From Leishmania mexicana MHOM/GT/2001/U1103 (Eukaryota > Euglenozoa > Kinetoplastea > Trypanosomatida > Trypanosomatidae), in contig NW_003946418.1 in the NCBI RefSeq assembly GCF_000234665.1, positions 1 to 25,703 of the forward strand: a stretch of DNA of 25,703 bases, read 5' to 3'. The notes under the pieces are model-generated. The model was not told the origin of the DNA. It saw only the letters and a list, made by a program, of their open reading frames with translations, and did no database searches. The translations under genes were made by a program, and so were the position numbers. Below are positions 12,001-20,566 of the stretch, one piece after another. How positions within the stretch are numbered: the first letter of the stretch is position 1; the number at the start of each line of letters is the position of its first letter.

Positions 12001-15000
12001 TCCGCGCCGTCCAGCAGCAGCTCTGCGCCGTCCTCGTCGTCCGCGCCGTCCAGCAGCAGCTCTGCGCCGTCCTCGTCGTCCGCGCCGTCCAGCAGCAGCT
12101 CTGCGCCGTCCTCGTCGTCTGCGCCGTCCAGCAGCAGCTCTGCGTCGTCTTCGTCGTCTGCGCCGTCCAGCAGCAGCTCCGCGCCATCCTCGTCGTCCGC
12201 GCCGTCCAGCAGCAGCTCCGCGCCGTCCTCGTCGTCTGCGCCGTCCAGCAGCAGCTCCGCGCCGTCCTCGTCGTCTGCGCCGTCCAGCAGCAGCTCTGCG
12301 CCGTCCTCGTCGTCTGCGCCGTCCAGCAGCAGCTCTGCGCCGTCCTCGTCGTCCGCGCCGTCCAGCAGCAGCTCTGCGTCGTCTTCGTCGTCTGCGCCGT
12401 CCAGCAGCAGCTCTGCGCCGTCCTCGTCGTCCGCGCCGTCCAGCAGCAGCTCTGCGCCGTCCTCGTCGTCTGCGCCGTCCAGCAGCAGCTCTGCGTCGTC
12501 TTCGTCGTCTGCGCCGTCCAGCAGCAGCTCTGCGCCGTCCTCGTCGTCCGCGCCGTCCAGCAGCAGCTCTGCGCCGTCCTCGTCGTCCGCGCCGTCCAGC
12601 AGCAGCTCTGCGCCGTCCTCGTCGTCTGCGCCGTCCAGCAGCAGCTCTGCGTCGTCTTCGTCGTCTGCGCCGTCCAGCAGCAGCTCCGCGCCATCCTCGT
12701 CGTCCGCGCCGTCCAGCAGCAGCTCCGCGCCGTCCTCGTCGTCTGCGCCGTCCAGCAGCAGCTCCGCGCCGTCCTCGTCGTCTGCGCCGTCCAGCAGCAG
12801 CTCTGCGCCGTCCTCGTCGTCTGCGCCGTCCAGCAGCAGCTCTGCGCCGTCCTCGTCGTCCGCGCCGTCCAGCAGCAGCTCTGCGCCGTCCTCGTCGTCC
12901 GCGCCGTCCAGCAGCAGCTCTGCGCCGTCCTCGTCGTCTGCGCCGTCCAGCAGCAGCTCTGCGTCGTCTTCGTCGTCTGCGCCGTCCAGCAGCAGCTCTG
13001 CGCCGTCCTCGTCGTCCGCGCCGTCCAGCAGCAGCTCTGCGCCGTCCTCGTCGTCCGCGCCGTCCAGCAGCAGCTCTGCGCCGTCCTCGTCGTCTGCGCC
13101 GTCCAGCAGCAGCTCTGCGTCGTCTTCGTCGTCTGCGCCGTCCAGCAGCAGCTCCGCGCCATCCTCGTCGTCTGCGCCGTCCAGCAGCAGCTCCGCGCCG
13201 TCCTCGTCGTCCGCGCCGTCCAGCAGCAGCTCTGCGTCGTCCTCGTCGTCTGCGCCGTCCAGCAGCAGCTCTGCGCCGTCCTCGTCGTCCGCGCCGTCCA
13301 GCAGCAGCTCTGCGCCGTCCTCGTCGTCTGCGCCGTCCAGCAGCAGCTCCGCGCCGTCCTCGTCGTCCGCGCCGTCCAGCAGCAGCTCTGCGCCGTCCTC
13401 GTCGTCCGCGCCGTCCAGCAGCAGCTCTGCGCCGTCCTCGTCGTCTGCGCCGTCCAGCAGCAGCTCTGCGTCGTCCTCGTCGTCCGCGCCGTCCAGCAGC
13501 AGCTCTGCGCCGTCCTCGTCGTCCGCGCCGTCCAGCAGCAGCTCTGCGCCGTCCTCGTCGTCCGCGCCGTCCAGCAGCAGCTCTGCGTCGTCCTCGTCGT
13601 CTGCGCCGTCCAGCAGCAGCTCTGCGCCGTCCTCGTCGTCCGCGCCGTCCAGCAGCAGCTCTGCGCCGTCCTCGTCGTCCGCGCCGTCCAGCAGCAGCTC
13701 TGCGCCGTCCTCGTCGTCTGCGCCGTCCAGCAGCAGCTCTGCGTCGTCCTCGTCGTCCGCGCCGTCCAGCAGCAGCTCTGCGCCGTCCTCGTCGTCCGCG
13801 CCGTCCAGCAGCAGCTCTGCGCCGTCCTCGTCGTCCGCGCCGTCCAGCAGCAGCTCTGCGCCGTCCTCGTCGTCCGCGCCGTCCAGCAGCAGCTCTGCGC
13901 CGTCCTCGTCGTCTGCGCCGTCCAGCAGCAGCTCTGCGTCGTCCTCGTCGTCTGCGCCGTCCAGCAGCAGCTCTGCGCCGTCCTCGTCGTCCGCGCCGTC
14001 CAGCAGCAGCTCTGCGCCGTCCTCGTCGTCTGCGCCGTCCAGCAGCAGCTCCGCGCCGTCCTCGTCGTCCGCGCCGTCCAGCAGCAGCTCTGCGCCGTCC
14101 TCGTCGTCCGCGCCGTCCAGCAGCAGCTCTGCGCCGTCCTCGTCGTCTGCGCCGTCCAGCAGCAGCTCTGCGCCGTCCTCGTCGTCCGCGCCGTCCAGCA
14201 GCAGCTCTGCGTCGTCCTCGTCGTCTGCACCGTCCAGCAGCAGCTCTGCGCCGTCCTCGTCGTCCGCGCCGTCCAGCAGCAGCTCTGCGCCGTCCTCGTC
14301 GTCCGCGCCGTCCAGCAGCAGCTCTGCGCCGTCCTCGTCGTCCGCGCCGTCCAGCAGCAGCTCTGCGCCGTCCTCGTCGTCCGCGCCGTCCAGCAGCAGC
14401 TCTGCGCCGTCCTCGTCGTCTGCACCGTCCAGCAGCAGCTCTGCGCCGTCCTCGTCGTCTGCGCCGTCCAGCAGCAGCTCTGCGCCGTCCTCGTCGTCTG
14501 CGCCGTCCAGCAGCAGCTCCGCGCCGTCCTCGTCGTCTGCACCGTCCAGCAGCAGCTCTGCGCCGTCCTCGTCGTCTGCGCCGTCCAGCAGCAGCTCTGC
14601 GCCGTCCTCGTCGTCTGCGCCGTCCAGCAGCAGCTCCGCGCCGTCTTCGTCGTCTGCGCCGTCCAGCAGCAGCTCCGCGCCGTCCTCGTCGTCTGCGCCG
14701 TCCAGCAGCAGCTCTGCGCCGTCCTCGTCGTCTGCGCCGTCCAGCAGCAGCTCTGCGCCGTCCTCGTCGTCCGCGCCGTCCAGCAGCAGCTCCGCGCCGT
14801 CTTCGTCGTCTGCGCCGTCCAGCAGCAGCTCCGCGCCGTCCTCGTCGTCTGCACCGTCCAGCAGCAGCTCTGCGCCGTCCTCGTCGTCTGCGCCGTCCAG
14901 CAGCAGCTCTGCGCCGTCCTCGTCGTCTGCGCCGTCCAGCAGCAGCTCCGCGCCGTCCTCGTCGTCTGCGCCGTCCAGCAGCAGCTCTGCGCCGTCCTCG

Positions 15001-18000
15001 TCGTCTGCACCGTCCAGCAGCAGCTCTGCGCCGTCCTCGTCGTCTGCGCCGTCCAGCAGCAGCTCCGCGCCGTCTTCGTCGTCTGCGCCGTCCAGCAGCA
15101 GCTCTGCGCCGTCTTCGTCGTCTGCGCCGTCCAGCAGCAGCTCTGCGCCGTCTTCGTCGTCTGCGCCGTCTTCGTCGTCTGCGCCGTCCAGCAGCAGCTC
15201 TGCGCCGTCCTCGTCGTCTGCACCGTCCAGCAGCAGCTCTGCGCCGTCCTCGTCGTCTGCGCCGTCCAGCAGCAGCTCTGCGCCGTCTTCTTCGTTCGCG
15301 CCGTCCAGCAGCAGCTCCGCGCCGTCCTCGTCGTCTGCGCCGTCCAGCAGCAGCTCCGCGCCGTCCTCGTCGTCTGCACCGTCCAGCAGCAGCTCTGCGC
15401 CGTCCTCGTCGTCTGCGCCGTCCAGCAGCAGCTCTGCGCCGTCCTCGTCGTCTGCGCCGTCCAGCAGCAGCTCTGCGCCGTCCTCGTCGTCTGCGCCGTC
15501 CAGCAGCAGCTCTGCGCCGTCCTCGTCGTCTGCGCCGTCCAGCAGCAGCTCCGCGCCGTCCTCGTCGTCTGCACCGTCCAGCAGCAGCTCTGCGCCGTCT
15601 TCGTCGTCTGCGCCGTCCAGCAGCAGCTCCGCGCCGTCCTCGTCGTCTGCACCGTCCAGCAGCAGCTCTGCGCCGTCCTCGTCGTCTGCGCCGTCCAGCA
15701 GCAGCTCCGCGCCGTCTTCGTCGTCTGCGCCGTCCAGCAGCAGCTCTGCGCCGTCTTCGTCGTCTGCGCCGTCCAGCAGCAGCTCCGCGCCGTCCTCGTT
15801 GTCCGCACCGTCCAGCAGCAGCTCTGCGCCGTCTTCGTCGTCTGCGCCGTCCAGCAGCAGCTCTGCGCCGTCCTCGTCGTCTGCGCCGTCCAGCAGCAGC
15901 TCCGCGCCGTCCTCGTCGTCTGCGCCGTCCAGCAGCAGCTCCGCGCCGTCCTCGTCGTCTGCACCGTCCAGCAGCAGCTCTGCGCCGTCTTCGTCGTCTG
16001 CGCCGTCTTCGTCGTCTGCGCCGTCCAGCAGCAGCTCTGCGCCGTCCTCGTCGTCTGCACCGTCCAGCAGCAGCTCCGCGCCGTCTTCGTCGTCCGCGCC
16101 GTCCAGCAGCAGCTCTGCGCCGTCTTCTTCGTTCGCGCCGTCCAGCAGCAGCTCCGCGCCGTCCTCGTCGTCTGCGCCGTCCAGCAGCAGCTCCGCGCCG
16201 TCTTCGTCGTCTGCGCCGTCCAGCAGCAGCTCTGCGCCGTCTTCGTCGTCTGCGCCGTCCAGCAGCAGCTCCGCGCCGTCCTCGTCGTCCGCACCGTCCA
16301 GCAGCAGCTCTGCGCCGTCTTCGTCGTCTGCGCCGTCCAGCAGCAGCTCTGCGCCGTCCTCGTCGTCTGCGCCGTCCAGCAGCAGCTCCGCGCCGTCTTC
16401 GTCGTCTGCGCCGTCCAGCAGCAGCTCTGCGCCGTCCTCGTCGTCTGCGCCGTCCAGCAGCAGCTCCGCGCCGTCTTCGTCGTCTGCGCCGTCCAGCAGC
16501 AGCTCCGCGCCGTCCTCGTCGTCTGCACCGTCCAGCAGCAGCTCCGCGCCGTCTTCGTCGTCCGCGCCGTCCAGCAGCAGCTCTGCGCCGTCCTCGTCGT
16601 CTGCGCCGTCCAGCAGCAGCTCCGCGCCGTCCTCGTCGTCTGCACCGTCCAGCAGCAGCTCTGCGCCGTCCTCGTCGTCTGCGCCGTCCAGCAGCAGCTC
16701 CGCGCCGTCTTCGTCGTCTGCGCCGTCCAGCAGCAGCTCTGCGCCGTCTTCGTCGTCTGCGCCGTCCAGCAGCAGCTCCGCGCCGTCCTCGTCGTCTGCA
16801 CCGTCCAGCAGCAGCTCTGCGCCGTCTTCGTCGTCTGCGCCGTCCAGCAGCAGCTCTGCGCCGTCCTCGTCGTCTGCACCGTCCAGCAGCAGCTCTGCGC
16901 CGTCTTCGTCGTCTGCGCCGTCTTCGTCGTCTGCGCCGTCCAGCAGCAGCTCTGCGCCGTCCTCGTCGTCTGCACCGTCCAGCAGCAGCTCTGCGCCGTC
17001 CTCGTCGTCTGCACCGTCCAGCAGCAGCTCCGCGCCGTCCTCGTCGTCTGCGCCGTCCAGCAGCAGCTCCGCGCCGTCTTCGTCGTCTGCGCCGTCCAGC
17101 AGCAGCTCTGCGCCGTCCTCGTCGTCTGCGCCGTCCAGCAGCAGCTCCGCGCCGTCCTCGTCGTCTGCGCCGTCCAGCAGCAGCTCCGCGCCGTCTTCGT
17201 CGTCTGCGCCGTCCAGCAGCAGCTCCGCGCCGTCCTCGTCGTCTGCGCCGTCCAGCAGCAGCTCTGCGCCGTCTTCGTCGTCCGCGCCGTCCAGCAGCAG
17301 CTCTGCGCCGTCCTCGTCGTCTGCGCCGTCCAGCAGCAGCTCCGCGCCGTCCTCGTCGTCTGCACCGTCCAGCAGCAGCTCTGCGCCGTCCTCGTCGTCT
17401 GCACCGTCCAGCAGCAGCTCTGCGCCGTCCTCGTCGTCTGCGCCGTCCAGCAGCAGCTCCGCGCCGTCCTCGTCGTCTGCACCGTCCAGCAGCAGCTCTG
17501 CGCCGTCCAACAGCAACTCTGCGGCGTCCTCGTCGTCTGCACCGTTCAAGATCAGCTTTGCGCCGACCTCGTTGTCTGCGCCGTCCAGCAGCAGCTCCGC
17601 GCCGTCCTCGTAGTCTGCGCCGTCCAGGAGGAGCTCTGCGTCGTCTTCGTCGTCCGCGCCGTCCAGCAGCAGCTCCGCGCCGTCCTCGTCGTCTGCGCCG
17701 TCCAGCAGCAGCTCTGCGCCGTCCTCGTCGTCTGCGCCGTCCAGCAGCAGCTCTGCGCCGTCCTCGTCGTCTGCGCCGTCCAGCAGCAGCTCTGCGCCGT
17801 CCTCGTCGTCCGCGCCGTCCAGCAGCAGCTCTGCGCCGTCTTCGTCGTCCGCACCGTCCAGCAGCAGCTCTGCGCCGTCCTCGTCGTCCGCGCCGTCCAG
17901 CAGCAGCTCTGCGCCGTCCTCGTCGTCCGCGCCGTCCAGCAGCAGCTCCGCGCCGTCCTCGTCGTCCGCGCCGTCCAGCAGCAGCTCTGCGCCGTCCTCG

Positions 18001-18966
18001 TCGTCTGCGCCGTCCAGCAGCAGCTCTGCGCCGTCCTCGTCGTCTGCGCCGTCCAGCAGCAGCTCTGCGCCGTCCTCGTCGTCTGCGCCGTCCAGCAGCA
18101 GCTCTGCGCCGTCCTCGTCGTCTGCACCGTCCAGCAGCAGCTCTGCGCCGTCTTCGTCGTCTGCGCCGTCCAGCAGCAGCTCTGCGCCGTCTTCGTCGTC
18201 CGCGCCGTCCAGCAGCAGCTCTGCGCCGTCTTCGTCGTCTGCGCCGTCCAGCAGCAGCTCCGCGCCGTCCTCGTCGTCCGCTCCGTCCAGCAGCGACAGC
18301 GATGGCGCGTGCCACAGCGATGTTCCTTATTACACGCCTGCGCAGGTGCAGCATAGCATGCGCTTTCTCTCCGGATTTTCGGAGTCGTTTGCGGATGCGA
18401 GTGACACCTGGAAGTGCCCGAATTTCTGCGCATGGGCGGGTGTGACGTGTAAGCCGGAGGGGTTTTTGTTTGAGCTTGCCGGCGTGGTCACGTCGGGCTC
18501 GCTACCGATGGTACCCGCTGACTGCGACGCTCGGGAAGTCCCTGTTTTGAGTATCAGCGCCGGTGGTGCGGAGGGTGGCGTGACTTTGAAGGGCTCGTTA
18601 CCGTCGTCGTGGAGTGGGTTGCTGTCTCTCCTCAACCTGGATTTCTCCTACACGGGCGTCAGTGGTGTGGCTCCGTCGGAGTGGTCGGCCTTGGTGAACC
18701 TGAAAAAGTTGAATCTTGGCTACAATAAGTTGAGTGGTGAACTTCCGGCGGAGTGGAACGGCATGGCGGCCATAGAGGAGCTGTATCTGAACGACAACCA
18801 GTTCACTGGCAGGCTGCCCTTTGAATGGTACAGTCTGGCGAACCTTAAAATCCTCGATCTCTCCAACAACCCGATGGGCGACTCCGTGCCCGGCTTCATC
18901 GTTTCACTCTCCCGCTCACTCGACGTCGCAGCCATGCGCAAGCAGCTGTTGGCGGTGAGGAAGTAA
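1..18966 (+). CDS. ppg: Proteophosphoglycan (PPG), 3' part of a giant gene, 5' end outside window, interrupted by in-frame TAG
   Basis: Frame 1 is open from base 1 to 17610. A single TAG follows at 17611-17613, then the frame stays open to the TAA at 18964-18966, for about 6,320 codons. Nearly all of it is a Ser/Ala/Pro repeat (PSSSSSA alternating with PSSSSA), the expected scaffold for Leishmania phosphoglycan attachment through Man-phosphate-Ser. The last 223 codons form a PSA/PPG-type LRR domain (N-cap with CPNFCAW, then repeats of GxLPxxW type). I read all line-to-line phases of the array and found no frameshift. PPGs are secreted or surface mucins forming the promastigote secretory gel (family knowledge). 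The visible C-terminus ends VRK with no hydrophobic tail, so no GPI signal is evident. If the TAG is real, the main product stops inside the rod and the LRR tail is orphaned; if it is an error, this is one protein. No start codon is in the window. Which ppg paralogue this is cannot be told. Confidence 0.85.
12145..13746 (+). repeat. Higher-order duplication inside the array, offset 1092 bp (28 units), marked by Pro-to-Ser units
   Basis: In 11833-14214 fourteen half-B units carry TCG (Ser) in place of CCG (Pro). They start at 11833, 11989, 12145, 12379, 12496, 12652, 12964, 13120, 13237, 13471, 13588, 13744, 13939 and 14212, all separated by whole multiples of 39. The four at 12145, 12379, 12496 and 12652 recur at exactly +1092 bp (13237, 13471, 13588, 13744). 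A rare CCA proline codon also sits 39 bp after three of these units (12184, 12691, 13159). Such recurring marker spacing is best explained by segmental duplication or unequal exchange; some third-position differences between the copies show later change or shuffling. Confidence 0.7.
15148..16134 (+). repeat. Higher-order duplication inside the array, offset 837 bp
   Basis: A compound marker occurs twice: a BB double half-unit (15148-15183 and 15985-16020) followed 147 bp later by a rare Phe codon in an SSSFA block (TTC at 15295 and 16132). Both elements are shifted by exactly 837 bp, which is 21 units plus one extra 18-bp half. The sequence between the two marks differs at only about three bases. 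A third BB lies at 16900-16935 (offset 915 bp) but lacks the Phe mark, so it may be an older or recombined copy. Confidence 0.75.
17506..17643 (+). other. Degenerate patch in the repeat array (nonsynonymous changes clustered around a stop codon)
   Basis: Across 138 bp the otherwise near-invariant array shows many changes. AAC-AGC-AAC replaces AGC-AGC-AGC (17509-17517), and Ala replaces Pro at 17524. The serine run becomes F-K-I-S-F at 17545-17559. Thr and Leu replace Ser at 17566 and 17572, TAG replaces TCG at 17611, two AGG (Arg) replace AGC at 17626-17631, and Ser replaces Pro at 17641. The period and reading frame stay intact, so these are substitutions, not indels. Units on both sides are canonical. 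Possible causes are relaxed selection near the array edge, a gene conversion from a decayed paralogue, or a low-quality stretch of sequence. Confidence 0.9.
17611..17613 (+). other. In-frame amber codon (TCG to TAG) in the PPG reading frame
   Basis: The consensus at this place is the second serine codon (TCG) of a half-B unit; one C-to-A change makes it TAG. It is the only stop I see in frame 1 between base 1 and 18963, and 1350 bp of intact frame-1 coding sequence follows it before the TAA. Its effect, if real, is to cut off the C-terminal 450 codons, including the whole LRR domain. Confidence 0.9.
18295..18966 (+). other. C-terminal LRR domain of the first PPG gene (PSA/PPG type, no C-cap)
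   Basis: After the last repeat serine the frame reads DSDGACHSDVPYYT, then the N-cap with CPNFCAWAGVTC (three cysteines in the CxxxC and C pattern). It matches the second-domain N-cap of the downstream gene (CPNFCAW). LRRs of 24 residues start at 18592 (GSLPSSW), 18664 (GVAPSEW), 18736 (GELPAEW) and 18808 (GRLPFEW), then a partial one with VPGF near 18877. The domain stops at TAA without the FCGC...DC C-cap seen in both domains of the second gene, and without a hydrophobic GPI-addition tail. LRRs of this family are thought to mediate protein or glycan contacts; here the domain would sit at the far end of the Ser-rich rod. Confidence 0.85.
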
Positions 18967-20440
18967 AGGCACGAATCGGACAGTTTCGAAGTTTCTTTTC
19001 TTTGTGTGTGCATTTGGTGGTGTGTGCGGATGGGTGTGCGTGTCTGTTGTTGATGTGGTGCCCCACACTCGTTGTTGGTGTGAGGCGCACATTCTATGTT
19101 CGTCTGTTGTTCGTGCGCATTGGCTAGGGCGTGCGGCAACCCGCGCACCACACACACACGCACGATACCTGCTCCCCCCACTTTACCTCCTGCCACTCTT
19201 CTCTTTTCTCTGGACTGTTCGTATATGTGCGTGCCCGTCTTCCTTGTTTATTTTGAAGGGGCAGCGTGCCGACCCTTGTGGGTGTTGCTGCGCCTCTCGC
19301 ACCCCGTTTCTCACATGCCGCTGCTGCTCTCTCTCTTGGCCTGTTCGCTGGTCACATGGAGTGTTGCGGCGTCGCGTGAGTGTATTGGGGACTGCGCAAC
19401 ACATTGGGAAGGGTGTACCTGCGCGCAGAGGTGGCGAACACCTCATGGTAAGGCGACGTGGCCTTCTCGTTTTGCTTTTACTCATTCAGTGCTCTCCGCA
19501 CGTTTATTTTGCCAGTCGCATGGACTGGCTGCACCGATGGCTGGGCGCCTGAGAGCTTCCTCTCTTGTGGGCGCACTTGGTGTCCACCCCCTCGTCTGTC
19601 GTTACGTCTGTGTCTATCTGCGCATCTCCCTCATTTTGTTTCTCGTTTTCGGCTTCACCGTCGCTCTCAGGCTAATCCTCTCTTCTGTCCGGCATCTCAC
19701 TTGCTCTCCAGTGCATGACGCGCGTGTAGGCGTACCTGTGCCCATGTCTCTCTCTCTCCATCCCTCTGCACGTGACGTTGCTGGTCGAGGGAGCATGTCT
19801 AGTACCTTCGATGAGGGGGAGTCCATCCTCTGCATCACGTAAATGCGCCGCCACCTTTCCTTCCACTTCCCTCCCCCCTGCCACTAGGCTTTGATGCGCA
19901 TTGAGTGATTCACCACGGTGTTGAAACCCACCGAAGAAGAACGCGGCAACGGTGCCGATGGCCGCCGTTTGAGACCCGCTGCGGGTGCGGCGCACCTGGT
20001 GCCTTGCCGCCTCCCCTCCCCCTCGGGAACGGCTCTCCTGGACAGTCGATGGCGCACACAACCGCGTGCGACTTCCTCCACGCCCGCTCTTTGTCAGAGA
20101 GGGTGCTGCCGGTGTGCGCCACATGGATGACGTGTCCTCTACTCGCTGTCTTCTCCCTCTCCACCGCTCGCCTTCTCCGTGTCTCCTCCCTCTCTTGGCG
20201 CATGCACGCGCGCGCGTTGTGCCTGCCCGCCATTTTCCATCGCGCACACCGCAGTAAACGGCAGTTCTCTTTTCCTTTTTTTTGGTGCATTTTCTCCCTC
20301 TTTTGCCCCCTCCCCCGGCACCGCCCGTCCATTCCCCTTTCCACGCCACCACCACACAAGACGGCGGCAAAGAAACAGAGAGAACACACATCGAATAAAA
20401 AGCGGGGGGAACACTTGCTCCGTAAGCAAAAGGGAAAGGT

Positions 20441-20460
20441 GTATATATACAGATATATAG
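20441..20460 (+). repeat. Short TA-rich tract
   Basis: A TATATA-ACAGA-TATATA-like tract stands out in an otherwise GC- and pyrimidine-rich spacer. It resembles a TATA box only by composition; kinetoplastid protein genes do not rely on TATA promoters, so no function is claimed. Confidence 0.5.
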
Positions 20461-20556
20461 GTATACACGCGTATCAGAGACTGAGAAGAGCAAGCGAGAT
20501 CGAAGCTGAGCAACATACGGCCACGCGCGTGTAGCACGACAAACACCACGCAGCAA

Positions 20557-20566
20557 CCCCCCCCCC
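20557..20566 (+). repeat. Homopolymer C10
   Basis: Ten consecutive C, directly followed by a TTCTCTTCCCTTC pyrimidine run. The tract is length-unstable by nature and a possible sequencing ambiguity. Confidence 0.8.

Larger units (their letters stand above)
1..18294 (+). repeat. Coding minisatellite, 39-bp unit (PSSSSSA + PSSSSA), about 470 copies
   Basis: Each 39-bp unit is a 21-bp half (A) plus an 18-bp half (B). Half A encodes P-S5-A with serines TCC-AGC-AGC-AGC-TCY. Half B encodes P-S4-A with serines TCY-TCG-TCG-TCY. The array begins before base 1 and ends at the AGC codon at 18292-18294. Variation is nearly all synonymous: TCC/TCT in three serine positions, GCG/GCA/GCT in Ala, CCG/CCA in Pro. 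Amino-acid changes are rare: Thr at 898, Glu at 1654, Trp at 5935, Pro at 6496, Leu at 6550, 6784, 10681 and 15799, Phe at 15295 and 16132, plus a set of Pro-to-Ser units (GCG-TCG). The A/B alternation is broken at 352-387 (BB), 5809-5850 (AA), 5929-5964 (BB), 10198-10251 (BBB), 15148-15183, 15985-16020 and 16900-16935 (BB). Nine of 13 residues are serine, so the encoded rod offers thousands of potential phosphoglycosylation sites. Confidence 0.97.

Noticed and set aside
15799..17613. An independent gene starting at TTG 15799
   Set aside because: The TTG is a Ser-to-Leu variant inside a continuous repeat frame that is open from base 1; it is not a start codon.
1..18294. CRISPR array or satellite DNA
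   Set aside because: There are no spacers; the 39-bp units are contiguous, codon-phased and fused in frame to protein domains at both genes.
10681..18354. A 2557-codon antisense ORF rich in Arg, Ala and Gly
   Set aside because: It mirrors the Ser/Ala/Pro array. The unit is stop-free in all frames, so length is no evidence of coding. The real frame continues into a recognisable LRR domain on the + strand.
17552..18445. Overlapping repeat ORFs on both strands (Arg/Pro/Ala on +, Thr/Cys/Trp on -)
   Set aside because: These are shadow frames of the same array with no domain of their own.
20441..20460. TATA-box promoter
   Set aside because: Only a TA-rich tract. Leishmania protein genes are transcribed polycistronically, and nothing nearby supports initiation.
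19672..20556. A 294-codon minus-strand ORF and several smaller ORFs in the spacer
   Set aside because: Low-complexity Arg/Gly/Lys composition, complementary to pyrimidine tracts, with no recognisable motif and opposite to the gene direction.
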